In this document: in pieces, positions 16,386-25,194 of the stretch
Numbering within the stretch: the stretch's first letter is position 1
How the letters are laid out: every line of letters starts with the position of its first letter
Notes under the pieces: generated by a model
The model's database searches: none
What the model was told of the DNA's origin: nothing
What the model saw: only the letters and a program-made list of their open reading frames with translations
Position numbers and translations under genes: made by a program
From: an uncultured Acidobacteriia bacterium
Lineage (GTDB): Bacteria; Acidobacteriota; Terriglobia; Bryobacterales; Bryobacteraceae
Length of the DNA: 37,468 nt
Assembly (NCBI GenBank): GCA_903881085.1
Contig: CAIRSA010000278.1
Location: 1-37,468, forward strand
Direction: 5' to 3'

Positions 16386-17828
16386 CTAAAACCAGCGCGT
16401 CGACACAGCCTTCTGGCTCGTATAAAACTGCACCAGGTCGCGCGAAGAAGTTTGCGGCTCCGCAACATTCACCCCAACCAGTTCCCGTTCCACCCGCCGA
16501 GTGAACTCCCGCGCCGTCTTTCCATTGGACGTAAAGATCGATGCCACACTGCCCACGCTGGCCAAGTGAATCGCCTCAATCGCTTCGTCCAGCGATGCCG
16601 CGCGTACAAACGGCAGCACCGGTCCCGGCACTTCTTCTTTCGCCAAAGCCATCGCCGGGCCAACATAATCAAAAACGGTTGGGCCAAGAAAGTAACCGCC
16701 CTCTCGCTCGTAAGTGAGCTGGCGTCCGTCTCGCAAAAGTTTGGCCCCTTGTTCGATGCCCTTTTCAATGAAGCCCAGCACGCGCAACCGGTGCGCCGCG
16801 GTAACCTGCGGCCCCATGTCCAGGCCGCCACGCATGCCATCGCCCACTTGCAGCGCGGCCGTGCGGAAAAGAATTTGATCGATCATGGGTTCAGCAATAT
16901 CGCCAACCAAAATCACCACGCAACCACCCAGACTCGATTCGCCGCACGCCCCGAACGCCGCATCGATCACCGCGTCTACTGACTTCGCTGGATCCGCATC
17001 GGGCATGATCACAAGATGCTGCCGCCCGCCCCCCACCGTGCGAATTCGTTTGCCATGGATAGCAGCCTGCTGGCTTGCGTCCCGCGCCGCGGCCGAAGAT
17101 CCCGCAAAGGAAACGGCGCGCACCTGCGGCTGGCCAATCAGCGCGGAGGCCACGCCACTTCCGCCATGCAGCAATTGCAAAACGCCCTTCGGCAGCCCGG
17201 CTTCATCCAGCAATTCCACCAGCCGCACCGCCGTCTGCGGCACTTTTTCAGAAGGCTTCAACACGAACGCGTTGCCGCACGCGATGGCAATGGGAAACAT
17301 CGACAACGGCAGCATCGCCGGATGTTGAAACGGCGTGATGCCCGAGCAAACACCCAGAGGTTGGCGCAGCGAACAGCGGTCTGTCGCACGGGCGGTATTC
17401 TCGACCGACTCAGCCTGCATAAGCGCCGGTGCGGCGCAGGCTTCGTCAACCAGCTGAATGCCGCGGCGCACGGAATTGCGCGCCTGTTCGATGGTCTTGC
17501 CGCTCTCTTCGCAAACCATCCGCGCCAGTGCACTCTGACTTTGTTCCAGTAGCGTCTTGTAACGGAACAACACCTGCACGCGTTCCGCGGCGGGAACTTC
17601 GCGCCATTGCACATACGCCTGGTGCGCCGAGGCCGCCGCGCGCGCTACATCCTGCGCGTTCGAAAACAATACCTGCGCGATCGTCTTGCCCGACGCCGGA
17701 TTGGTGACCGCTGCCGACTCGCGCCCCGGCGGATCTTCCCATCTTCCATTGATGAAGAAGCGCAACGCCGGCACGTTGCTCTGCGGAACCAGTAAGAGTT
17801 GACCTTCGGGCGATGACATCACTTCCAT
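16386..17828 (-). CDS. Aldehyde dehydrogenase homologue lacking catalytic residues (MmsA-like)
   Basis: Protein of 480 residues most like methylmalonate-semialdehyde dehydrogenase: GVCSGITPFQHPAMLPLSMF, CGNAFVLKPSEKVPQTA, EAGLPKGVLQLLHG and VNVAEPQ all match that family. However the key positions differ. The PFNFP motif has Gln168 in place of the catalytic Asn. The GQRC motif reads GESS, putting Ser299 in place of the nucleophilic Cys. The NAD-site EEIFGP reads EEVPGP. The C-terminal segment between GVNV and QFYT is about 20 residues shorter than usual. The frame is intact, so this looks like a maintained pseudoenzyme or a repurposed fold rather than a decayed gene. An internal ATG at 17819 with GGAAG upstream is an alternative start. 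Confidence 0.85.
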   Translation of the reverse strand: MEVMSSPEGQLLLVPQSNVPALRFFINGRWEDPPGRESAAVTNPASGKTIAQVLFSNAQDVARAAASAHQAYVQWREVPAAERVQVLFRYKTLLEQSQSALARMVCEESGKTIEQARNSVRRGIQLVDEACAAPALMQAESVENTARATDRCSLRQPLGVCSGITPFQHPAMLPLSMFPIAIACGNAFVLKPSEKVPQTAVRLVELLDEAGLPKGVLQLLHGGSGVASALIGQPQVRAVSFAGSSAAARDASQQAAIHGKRIRTVGGGRQHLVIMPDADPAKSVDAVIDAAFGACGESSLGGCVVILVGDIAEPMIDQILFRTAALQVGDGMRGGLDMGPQVTAAHRLRVLGFIEKGIEQGAKLLRDGRQLTYEREGGYFLGPTVFDYVGPAMALAKEEVPGPVLPFVRAASLDEAIEAIHLASVGSVASIFTSNGKTAREFTRRVERELVGVNVAEPQTSSRDLVQFYTSQKAVSTRWF

Positions 17829-17851
17829 TCATGATACAGGCATGCGCGCAG

Positions 17852-17878
17852 AAAAAAACCGCGACCTCAAAGTCGCAG
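17852..17878 (-). terminator. Rho-independent terminator after the Gfo/Idh/MocA gene
   Basis: Read on the minus strand, a GCGAC-TTTGAG-GTCGC stem (extended by a T-G and a C-G pair) is followed directly by GG and seven T residues. It lies about 70 bases downstream of the minus-strand oxidoreductase stop and just before the aldehyde-dehydrogenase-like gene, separating the two transcripts. An AAACCGCGA at about 17916-17924 could pair with the same right arm as an alternative fold. Confidence 0.7.
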
Positions 17879-17949
17879 CCCGGATTGCACCCACCGAGCC
17901 GCGTCCGTAAGATCGCGGTTTCCGATAAACCCTTAATCGCCCGATCCGT

Positions 17950-19218
17950 CTATGTGAACTTATAAACGCCCGGAACCGGCAGCGGCGGCACTTCCATCTT
18001 CAGGTCATAATCAAAAGCCTTCGGCTGCAGATCCAGCTTCGAGTTCATGATCATATCCCAGGTAACATCGATGCCCGAATACGCAGACTCACGCGCCATG
18101 ATGCACGTCATGGTGCTTTCGGCCACGCGCATCGCGTGATTGATGTACGGCCCATCGCCGCGGATGCTGTTGATCAGCGCTGTGTGCTCGGCCACGTAAG
18201 GCTTGGTCGGCTCGCCTGGCGCTGCCATGTCGTGCCCGTTGCTCTTGCCCTTCGAACCAACAATCAGTTCACTGATGTTGTTCGAAGCCCCGCGGTTGAA
18301 CTGCCGGCAATAACTCGATAGCTTCACGCCGTTCTTGTAGGTGAAGTCCGAAGAGATGTGATCGTAAATATTGCCATAGATCTCTTCGCGCGGACGCCAG
18401 ATGGCCCCGCCAGTCGCCGTCACCTTTTCAGGATGCGTGCCCATCACCCAGTTAATAACGTCCAGGTTGTGCAGATGCTGCTCCACAATCTGATCGCCGC
18501 AGATCCACACAAAGCTGTACCATGCGCGATGCTGCCACGTCATATCGGCCCACTTCGGATCGCGCGCCTTTTGCTGAATCACCGGACCGCCAACCCAGTA
18601 GGCGTAGGTCGCGGTGATGTCGCCGATCGCGCCATTCTGGATCTTATCGACAGTCTCCACATACTCGCGCTGATGCCGCCGTTGCGCGCCGCTCATCACG
18701 CTCAGCTTCAACTCTTCCGATTTCTTCGCCGCCGCCATGAAGCGCCGCACGCCCACCGGATCGGTGCCAAACGGCTTCTCGCAAAACACATGTTTCTTGG
18801 CATTGATCGCCGCTTCGAAATGCTCCGGCCGGTAGCCCGGAGGCGTGGCCAGCATGACGATATCGACATCGGAAGCGATTACTTTCCTGAACGCATCGAA
18901 CCCGGTGAACTGATGCTCCGGGTCAACTTTTATGCGATCTGCAACCGCTGGGTTATTGCGCAGCCACTGCAGATTAGCGGAGATGTGGTCTTCGAAAATG
19001 TCGCCAACCGCGACAAAGTCGACATTCTCAGTACCAGTGATCATATCGACAACGGCCTGGCGTCCGCGTCCGCCAAACCCCACCAACCCGGCCTTTAAAC
19101 GAGCTTTTCCTGCGCCGCGTACCAGCTCAGGACGAATTATTTGAAACGCCGTCGTGGTAACGCCGGCTATGGATGATTTCTGTAAGAGTGATCTTCGGGA
19201 TATAGTATTGTTGTTCAT
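17950..19218 (-). CDS. Tat-exported Gfo/Idh/MocA-family oxidoreductase
   Basis: NAD(P)-dependent oxidoreductase of 422 residues. The N-terminus carries a twin-arginine signal (SRRSLLQKSSIAGVTTTAF). The Rossmann fold starts GLVGFGGRGRQAVVDM, followed by VGDIFEDH, IVMLATPPGYRPEHF and the family hallmark CEKPFG. The C-terminal substrate domain contains QHLHNLDVINWVMGTHP with the conserved His. Such exported paralogues are abundant in acidobacteria and planctomycetes, usually acting on sugars or inositols with a tightly bound cofactor. A GAGG ribosome site precedes the start. It is divergent from the DapA-like gene across a 47-base gap that must hold both promoters. Confidence 0.9.
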   Translation of the reverse strand: MNNNTISRRSLLQKSSIAGVTTTAFQIIRPELVRGAGKARLKAGLVGFGGRGRQAVVDMITGTENVDFVAVGDIFEDHISANLQWLRNNPAVADRIKVDPEHQFTGFDAFRKVIASDVDIVMLATPPGYRPEHFEAAINAKKHVFCEKPFGTDPVGVRRFMAAAKKSEELKLSVMSGAQRRHQREYVETVDKIQNGAIGDITATYAYWVGGPVIQQKARDPKWADMTWQHRAWYSFVWICGDQIVEQHLHNLDVINWVMGTHPEKVTATGGAIWRPREEIYGNIYDHISSDFTYKNGVKLSSYCRQFNRGASNNISELIVGSKGKSNGHDMAAPGEPTKPYVAEHTALINSIRGDGPYINHAMRVAESTMTCIMARESAYSGIDVTWDMIMNSKLDLQPKAFDYDLKMEVPPLPVPGVYKFT

Positions 19219-19265
19219 GCTAGAACCTCAAGCGACCACTATTCTATACCCAACGGGATTTCCAC
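19219..19265. promoter_or_regulatory. Short divergent promoter region
   Basis: The 47 bases between the oxidoreductase (minus) and the DapA-like gene (plus) are AT-richer than their surroundings. On the minus strand TAGAAT (19246-19241) is a candidate -10 with only about 15 bases to the ribosome site. On the plus strand TATTCT (19240-19245) is a candidate -10. The two overlap, so transcription of the two genes may compete. No convincing -35 is visible for either. Confidence 0.35.
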
Positions 19266-20174
19266 ATGAAGCCAGTTGAAGGAGTTTTCGCCGCTGCCAT
19301 TGCGCCCCGCCGCGCTACCGGTCATGAAATCGACCTCGCCTTGATCTTCGAAGTCATCGACTTTCTCTGCTCGAAGAAGGTGAATGGCATCGCTTTATTC
19401 GGCGCTACCGGTGAATATATTCACTTCGGATTGGAGGAGCGCGTTCGCGTGGCGCAACTGGCGGTCAAGCGCAGCCGAGTACCTCTCATCGTCAATGTTT
19501 CGCATTCGAACCTCGATGGCGCGGTGATGCTTGCCGACGAAGCGGCCTACTGCGGCGCAGCCGGTGTGTTGCTGATGCCGCCGCATTTCTTCCGCTACAC
19601 GCAGGTTGAAGTGCGTGAATTCTACCTGGAGTTCGCCAAGGCCCTGCGCGCAGACATTCCCGTCTACATTTACAACGTGCCGTTCTTCACCACCGAACTG
19701 CAGCCCGAAACAGCTTGCCAACTACTCGGCACCGGTAAGTTCGCAGGCATCAAGGATTCCAGCGGCAACAAGGATCTGCTCGCCGCACTGCTCCATCAAA
19801 AAGAATTGACCCCGTTCGTACGCATCATTCTCGGCAACGATTCCATCTTCACCTACGGCCGCTCCGCCGGCGCCGACGGCGTCATCAGCGGCGTTTGCTG
19901 CGGACTCCCCGAATTGATGCTCGGCCTGAATCGCGCCATCGCCGCGAAGGACGACGCGAAGCGCGACCAGCTTCAGCACCGCCTCTCAGAGTACATTGAC
20001 TGGCTCGACCGTTTTCCTGTTCCAATAGGAGTAAGAGAAACTGTCGCCATGCGCGGCCTGAAGATCGGCCCACAGGCGATTCCTTTCTCTCCGGCCACCG
20101 CCCGTGCCATGGACGAATTCCGTGAATGGTTCAAGGCATGGTTGCCAGGACTATTACGGGAGACCGCTTTTTGA
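19266..20174 (+). CDS. DapA-family (dihydrodipicolinate synthase/N-acetylneuraminate lyase type) lyase
   Basis: Class I aldolase-fold enzyme of 302 residues. The carbonyl-binding loop reads GATGE (46-50) instead of the usual GTTGE. Tyr136 in IYNVP and the Schiff-base Lys163 in GIKDSSGN are in place. GADGVISGVCCGLPELM matches the family C-terminal barrel. Members cleave or form pyruvate-containing compounds (dihydrodipicolinate, sialic acid, ketodeoxy sugar acids) or deaminate pyrroline-hydroxycarboxylate. The true housekeeping DapA is usually near other lysine genes, so a catabolic role is more likely here. The stop overlaps the decarboxylase TTG start. Confidence 0.88.
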   Translation: MKPVEGVFAAAIAPRRATGHEIDLALIFEVIDFLCSKKVNGIALFGATGEYIHFGLEERVRVAQLAVKRSRVPLIVNVSHSNLDGAVMLADEAAYCGAAGVLLMPPHFFRYTQVEVREFYLEFAKALRADIPVYIYNVPFFTTELQPETACQLLGTGKFAGIKDSSGNKDLLAALLHQKELTPFVRIILGNDSIFTYGRSAGADGVISGVCCGLPELMLGLNRAIAAKDDAKRDQLQHRLSEYIDWLDRFPVPIGVRETVAMRGLKIGPQAIPFSPATARAMDEFREWFKAWLPGLLRETAF

Positions 20175-21550
20175 GAGACGACATCGAAGAGTTCCGCAAA
20201 GCCGCCCACCAGATGGTGGATTGGGTGGCCGAATACATGAGTGATTCGGGCAAGTACCCCGTGCTGCCCAACATGAAGCCGGGCGATCTGATCGACCGCC
20301 TGCCGCGTAGCGCGCCCGATCACGGAACGCCGCTCTATCAGATTGTGCGCGACTTCGAACAGCAGATCTTTCCCGCCGTCACGCACTGGAATCATCCGCG
20401 GTTCTTTTCGTATTTCGCAATCTCCGCCTCGCCGCCCGGCGTGCTCGCCGAGTTTCTCACTGCGGCCATCAACACCAACGGACTGCACTGGAAGTCCTCG
20501 CCTGCCATCTCAGAGCTGGAGCAGGTGACTACAAAATGGCTCGCCGAATGGATGGGCCTGCCGAATGATTGGTTCGGCATGATTCACGACACCGCCTCGA
20601 TCAGCACCATGCACGCCATTGCCGCCGCGCGCGAACTGGCCGACCCCGAAGCACGCACCCGTGGCGGTGACGGCAACCTTGTTCTGTACACCTCCGCGCA
20701 ATCGCACAACTCGGTGGAGAAGGCCGCCATCGCCATCGGAATCGGCCAGCGCAACGTGCGCAAGATCGAAGTCGACGACGCATTTCGCATGAAGCCCGAC
20801 GCCCTGGGCCGCGCCATCATTGACGATCTCGACGCAGGCCGCAAGCCCTTCTGCGTGGTCGCCACAGCAGGAACAACTTCCACAACGAGCGTTGACCCCA
20901 TTCGCGAAATCGGCCACATCGCCGAGCGTCATACTATGTGGCTGCACATCGATGCGGCGTACGGCGGCAACGCGGCCGTGGTGCCAGAGATGCAGTGGAT
21001 CCTCGACGGTGCACACCGCGCGCAGTCGCTGGTTGTGAATCCGCACAAGTGGTTGTTCGTTCCTGTGGATCTGAGCGTGCTGTACACCAGCCGGCCCGAC
21101 ATCATGCAGCGCGCGTTCTCATTATCCGGAGAATACTTGAAGAAGGTGGAAGACGAGCGCGCCGTGAATTTGATGGATTACGCCGTGCCTCTAGGCCGCC
21201 GCTTCCGCAGCTTGAAGCTGTACTTCGTGATGCGCTACTACGGCCGCGATGGCGTAGTGGCGATTTTGCGCGAACACATCCGCATGACCCAAGAGCTCGC
21301 CAAACTAGTGTCCGCCGATGACCGCTTCGAAATCATGGCTCCGCATAAGATGTCAGCCCTATGCTTCCGCTTGAAGAGCAGCGACGCCGACAATCAACGC
21401 TTGATCGACGCCGTCAACGCCACCGGCCGCACGTTCGTGTCACTCACTTCGCTAAACGGCAAAGCCACTATCCGCTTCGCCATCGGCAACATGGCAACGA
21501 CCATGGCCGACGTGGAAGAGGTTTGGGGCCTGATGCAAAAGTTCGCCTGA
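20171..21550 (+). CDS. PLP-dependent aromatic amino acid decarboxylase-family protein
   Basis: Group II pyridoxal-phosphate decarboxylase of 459 residues. Start taken at the TTG overlapping the previous stop (TTGA), with GGGAG about ten bases upstream; this gives MRDDIEEFRKAAHQMVDWVA, the normal N-terminus. In-frame ATGs at 20126 and 20138 would overlap the upstream gene further. Family features: HPRFFSYF, TNGLHWKSSPAISELE, His179 (stacks on PLP), HIDAAYGG with Asp261, and the PLP lysine Lys293 in NPHKWLF. Likely substrates are aromatic amino acids, giving amines or, in some members, aldehydes. The latter would fit the aldehyde-dehydrogenase-like neighbour, but that neighbour appears inactive. 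Confidence 0.88.
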   Translation: MRDDIEEFRKAAHQMVDWVAEYMSDSGKYPVLPNMKPGDLIDRLPRSAPDHGTPLYQIVRDFEQQIFPAVTHWNHPRFFSYFAISASPPGVLAEFLTAAINTNGLHWKSSPAISELEQVTTKWLAEWMGLPNDWFGMIHDTASISTMHAIAAARELADPEARTRGGDGNLVLYTSAQSHNSVEKAAIAIGIGQRNVRKIEVDDAFRMKPDALGRAIIDDLDAGRKPFCVVATAGTTSTTSVDPIREIGHIAERHTMWLHIDAAYGGNAAVVPEMQWILDGAHRAQSLVVNPHKWLFVPVDLSVLYTSRPDIMQRAFSLSGEYLKKVEDERAVNLMDYAVPLGRRFRSLKLYFVMRYYGRDGVVAILREHIRMTQELAKLVSADDRFEIMAPHKMSALCFRLKSSDADNQRLIDAVNATGRTFVSLTSLNGKATIRFAIGNMATTMADVEEVWGLMQKFA

Positions 21551-21559
21551 TGTAGGGCA

Positions 21560-21631
21560 GATTGGCAATCGGCAGCCGAGTGGTACTCGGCTTTCCGAGC
21601 TTTGGAGAAGCTCGCAGAAGGCCATTCGGCC
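21560..21631. repeat. Chain of four adjacent hairpins in a convergent intergenic gap
   Basis: Four stem-loops follow each other with only a few bases between them: GATT-ggc-AATC (21560-21570), AGCCGAG-tggta-CTCGGCT (21574-21592), CGAGCTT-tggag-AAGCTCG (21596-21614) and GGCC-attc-GGCC (21620-21631). They fill most of the 97-base gap between the convergent decarboxylase and TonB receptor genes, so they may act as a two-way terminator, or be an interspersed palindromic element. No T-run follows any stem. Confidence 0.65.
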
Positions 21632-21647
21632 CCACATCCGTTCCAGA

Positions 21648-24600
21648 TCAGAAATTGAACTTCAACGCCAGCTGGATGCGCCGTGGCGCGCGAAACGAGT
21701 TGATCTGTCCAAACGTAGTGCTGGTGACATTCAAGCTAGCGAAGGAGCTCGGATTCACCCAGTTCGTCGTATTCAAAGTCTCCACGCGGAGTTGCGTGCT
21801 AAAACGCTCATGGATCTTGAAATTCTTCAACAGGCTTGCATCCACATTGAAGAAACCAGGACCACGAACAACGCCGCGCCCGGCGTTACCCGGCCGCACT
21901 GCCCCTTGGGGCGTTGCCACAAAACAGGCGGTATTGAACCAGGTCAATTTTTGCGAACTCGTCTGCGCTGCCGAACCATACTGCTCCGCTTGATTGGCGC
22001 GCGGATCGCAAACCATATCCGGGCGCGCTGCAGCCGTACTTCCCCCAGAGAGGAATCCAAGGCCGGCCGAATCCACGCCGGATGTAGTCACAGTGAACGG
22101 CGCACCGGTGTACGCACTGACAATGCCGGAAAGTTCCCAACCCTTCAGCGCTTGCGCCGCCATGCCTTTACTGTTTTTGAAGATTGGCAGCGTGTATACG
22201 TAGTTGATGCTTAACACTTTTTGCCGGTCACCGCCGTAAGGGCCGTATTCGGCGTCGTGCCAGTTGTAACTGTTCTGCGGAGCGTTGGAGCGGTCGGAGC
22301 CATTATCGGTCATGTTTCTTGACCATGTGAAAGCAACATTGAATAGCCCGTTTGAGCCAAAGTTCTTGCGGAAGCTGGCTTGTAGAGAATGGTAATTGGA
22401 ATCGAAGGCCGTCTCCAGCGTGTTGATCGCCGCATACCCATAATAGGGCCGCACAGCATTGATGCGCGGAGCATCGGCGGTGCTGAAGATGGTAGTGCCA
22501 GGGGCGGAGGCTCCGGTGCCATTGGTGGTATGCAATCCGGCTGCAAGTGCTACCCCGGGCGGAGCCTGGTTGATATCGACGATGCCAAGCAGATGCGTTC
22601 CCTTCGAACCAACATAGGCCACCGAAAGCAGCGAGTTGGCAGGAAGTCTCTGCTCAATGGTGAAGTTCCATTGCTGTGCATAGGGAAGCAGTGCGGGAAT
22701 CTGCGTAGCGTGCAGAGTCAGAGGAGAAGTGATGGAGCCAACAGTGCCGGCCGTGATGTTGTTGAACGGAGCATTCGCATAGTTCACGCTCTGCACAAAG
22801 GGCGGATTGGCAAAGATGTTCTGTTCATAAATGCCAAACAGCGTGGAGTCGTAATAGATCCCGTAGCCGGTGCGAATGGCAGTCTTGCCGTTTCCGAACG
22901 GATCCCACGCCAAGCCCACGCGTGGCGCGAAATTCTTTTTCGGATCGTTCGCCACCTTATCGCCCCAAGGCGAATTTTTTCCGCCGATAATAATTCCATT
23001 CACGGGCGGAGTGCTGACGGGGATGGGCGTTACATAGTTGCCGTTAGCCGGGTTGATGGCAGGCGCCGCGGCGCGACTGTACAGGCCGGGGTGAAAGTTA
23101 TCCATGAGGCCGTTCGCATCCGTCGGCTGGCTGAACAGACTCCACCGCACGCCCCCGTAGAGCGTAAGGCGCGCCGTCGCTTTGAAATCGTCCTGAACAT
23201 AGGCTTCATGTTGCCATGCCCACACATCGGGAGTGATGTCGCGCGAGGGCTGAGTAAACGTGGAAACATTGCCCAGCAGGAAGTTCGCCCATGATTGCTG
23301 GAAACTGGCGGTGCCGCTGGGAGCGCCCACATTGGTGAACCCAAACGTTCCTTGCGGCGTGCCCGGGTTGTTCTCTGTCTTGTTATAGTCGTTGCTGCTG
23401 AAACCAAATTTCAGGGCATGGCGGCCCTTCATCCAGGTAAGGTTATCGAAGAACGCGTAGTTGTGGTTGTAATTGGTGTACGGACCATAGCCATTCAGCG
23501 TGGATCCACCCGAAAAGGAAACGTTGGGAACAACGCCCTGCGTGTTCTCAAACGGCAGCGGAGGGTTGACGTTCGGCGCGTTCTTTTTGGCAGTGATTCC
23601 TTCCGGTGTTGAAAGAATCGCCCGCAGGCTATAGTTGAAGCCCGCGTCGTTCACCAGGTTGGGGCGCAGGATAGCCACCGTGTGGAACACCCAACTCTTG
23701 CCGGGTGCGTTCGTATGGGTGGTGCAGGTGAACGGAAACGCGCTGTTACAACTGAACAGGCCAACGGGTTCAACGGTAGGAATGGTGTCGTTCTGAATCT
23801 TGCCCCACATTGAGAACTTGTCGTTGAAACGGTGATCCACTTTCAGCAGCTCCTGGCGGAAGTTCAACAGTGTGCGATCAGCGAAAAACTGTGACGTGGT
23901 GGCCGCCGTAGTATTGGTGCTGGAAAGAGGCAGCTTGCTCCAGATGTCCTTCAGGTAGGCGGCAGAGACCGGGTTAATCAAGCTCGCCGGAATGGTGGTC
24001 ACCGTTTGCGATCCCGTAGGACACACTATCCCCGCACTGGTGATGTTGGTGAGGCACACCGGCTGAATCATCGAACCCTGCGCCATGGCCGCCGTGGGCC
24101 AAGTGGGATTAAACGTCACGTATTGAATGATGCGCCTGACATCCTCGGAATAAAAGAAGAACGTCTTGTTCTTCTCCTTGTTGTAGCGGCCGAAATAGAC
24201 CGGGCCACCAAGATTGCCGCCGAAATTATTCCACCGGATAGGCGTGGGCTTGGCTTTTCCGTTCACCACATTCACGTTGTTGGCGTTGTTCGTCCAGGTG
24301 TTGGCGTTGAGTGCGTCGTTGCGGAAAAACTCGAACAGGGTGCCATGGAACTGGCTCGTGCCGCTGCGCGTAACCACGTTGATCTGGCCGCCGCCGGCAC
24401 GGCCTGTATCGGCAGTGTAGGAGCTGCGTTGTACCTTGAACTGGGCAATGGAATCTACACTCGGAAATGTATTGAGCCCGGTGTTGCTGCCGCGGTCGAT
24501 GTTGTCCGCGCCATCCACCATCCAGTTGTTGGCGCTGTTGCGCATACCGTTTACGGAATACGGAATGGCTGTGTTTGTTCCGCTTGCCCCGCTCGTTCCA

Positions 24601-25115
24601 GGGAACAGTTCGTCCACGCCTGTCACGTCGATCACGCCAGGCATCAACGTCACCAGTTGGGCGAAATTGCGCGTGCCTAGCGCCAGTTCGCGAACCTGTG
24701 TACCTTCGATGGTGCCCTCGCTGGCGGGTGTGCCCAGGTCCACCGTGGTGATCGACTCTTTCACCTCGACCATTTCAGAGATCGCACCGACCTCCATCAC
24801 GAGGTTGATCTTTAGAACATCGTTGACATTGAGGACGACACCAGTCCGGGTGCTGGTCTTGAACCCTTCCGCAACGACCTTCAGTTTGTAGTTCCCGATG
24901 GGAAGGAAGGTGGCACTATAGACGCCGCTGGCGTCTGTCGTCGCCGTTCGCATCACCTGGTTGCGGTCCGTATTGGTGATGCTGATTTTGGCGTTGGGAA
25001 CGTGCGCGCCACTGGGATCAAGTACCGCGCCAGTGATCGAGCCACTAACCTCCTGCGCGCTCAAACCCAATGCGCCTGCCACCAATAGAGAGCCTAGCCG
25101 AACGAGTTTCTTCAT
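21648..25115 (-). CDS. Oar-like TonB-dependent receptor with carboxypeptidase-regulatory domain
   Basis: Outer-membrane receptor of 1155 residues of the type greatly expanded in acidobacteria. A signal peptide (about 1-20, ending LSAQ) is followed by a CarboxypepD_reg/Cna-B-like domain (about 24-110: GSITGAVLDPSGAHVPNAKI, TDASGVYSATFLPIGNYKLKV). A plug domain follows (about 115-260), including LPIG-type turns, VNGMRNSANNWMVDGADNID and TADTGRAGGGQINVVTRSGT. The rest is a long beta-barrel ending in aromatic-terminated LALKFNF. A perfect AGGAGG lies six bases before the ATG (25122-25127). No TonB box is clear. Substrate unknown, likely polysaccharide or peptide derived. Confidence 0.93.
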   Translation of the reverse strand: MKKLVRLGSLLVAGALGLSAQEVSGSITGAVLDPSGAHVPNAKISITNTDRNQVMRTATTDASGVYSATFLPIGNYKLKVVAEGFKTSTRTGVVLNVNDVLKINLVMEVGAISEMVEVKESITTVDLGTPASEGTIEGTQVRELALGTRNFAQLVTLMPGVIDVTGVDELFPGTSGASGTNTAIPYSVNGMRNSANNWMVDGADNIDRGSNTGLNTFPSVDSIAQFKVQRSSYTADTGRAGGGQINVVTRSGTSQFHGTLFEFFRNDALNANTWTNNANNVNVVNGKAKPTPIRWNNFGGNLGGPVYFGRYNKEKNKTFFFYSEDVRRIIQYVTFNPTWPTAAMAQGSMIQPVCLTNITSAGIVCPTGSQTVTTIPASLINPVSAAYLKDIWSKLPLSSTNTTAATTSQFFADRTLLNFRQELLKVDHRFNDKFSMWGKIQNDTIPTVEPVGLFSCNSAFPFTCTTHTNAPGKSWVFHTVAILRPNLVNDAGFNYSLRAILSTPEGITAKKNAPNVNPPLPFENTQGVVPNVSFSGGSTLNGYGPYTNYNHNYAFFDNLTWMKGRHALKFGFSSNDYNKTENNPGTPQGTFGFTNVGAPSGTASFQQSWANFLLGNVSTFTQPSRDITPDVWAWQHEAYVQDDFKATARLTLYGGVRWSLFSQPTDANGLMDNFHPGLYSRAAAPAINPANGNYVTPIPVSTPPVNGIIIGGKNSPWGDKVANDPKKNFAPRVGLAWDPFGNGKTAIRTGYGIYYDSTLFGIYEQNIFANPPFVQSVNYANAPFNNITAGTVGSITSPLTLHATQIPALLPYAQQWNFTIEQRLPANSLLSVAYVGSKGTHLLGIVDINQAPPGVALAAGLHTTNGTGASAPGTTIFSTADAPRINAVRPYYGYAAINTLETAFDSNYHSLQASFRKNFGSNGLFNVAFTWSRNMTDNGSDRSNAPQNSYNWHDAEYGPYGGDRQKVLSINYVYTLPIFKNSKGMAAQALKGWELSGIVSAYTGAPFTVTTSGVDSAGLGFLSGGSTAAARPDMVCDPRANQAEQYGSAAQTSSQKLTWFNTACFVATPQGAVRPGNAGRGVVRGPGFFNVDASLLKNFKIHERFSTQLRVETLNTTNWVNPSSFASLNVTSTTFGQINSFRAPRRIQLALKFNF

Positions 25116-25194
25116 TTTGCGCCTCCTGCGCGGTCCCTGAAATGCGAGTCCGTGATGGAAGTATTCTAGCGCTTTCTGAAGAATAGGGGGCGGC

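Noticed and set aside
22389..23294. 301-residue open frame on the plus strand
   Set aside because: Antisense within the TonB receptor barrel. Arg/Gly-rich without motifs.
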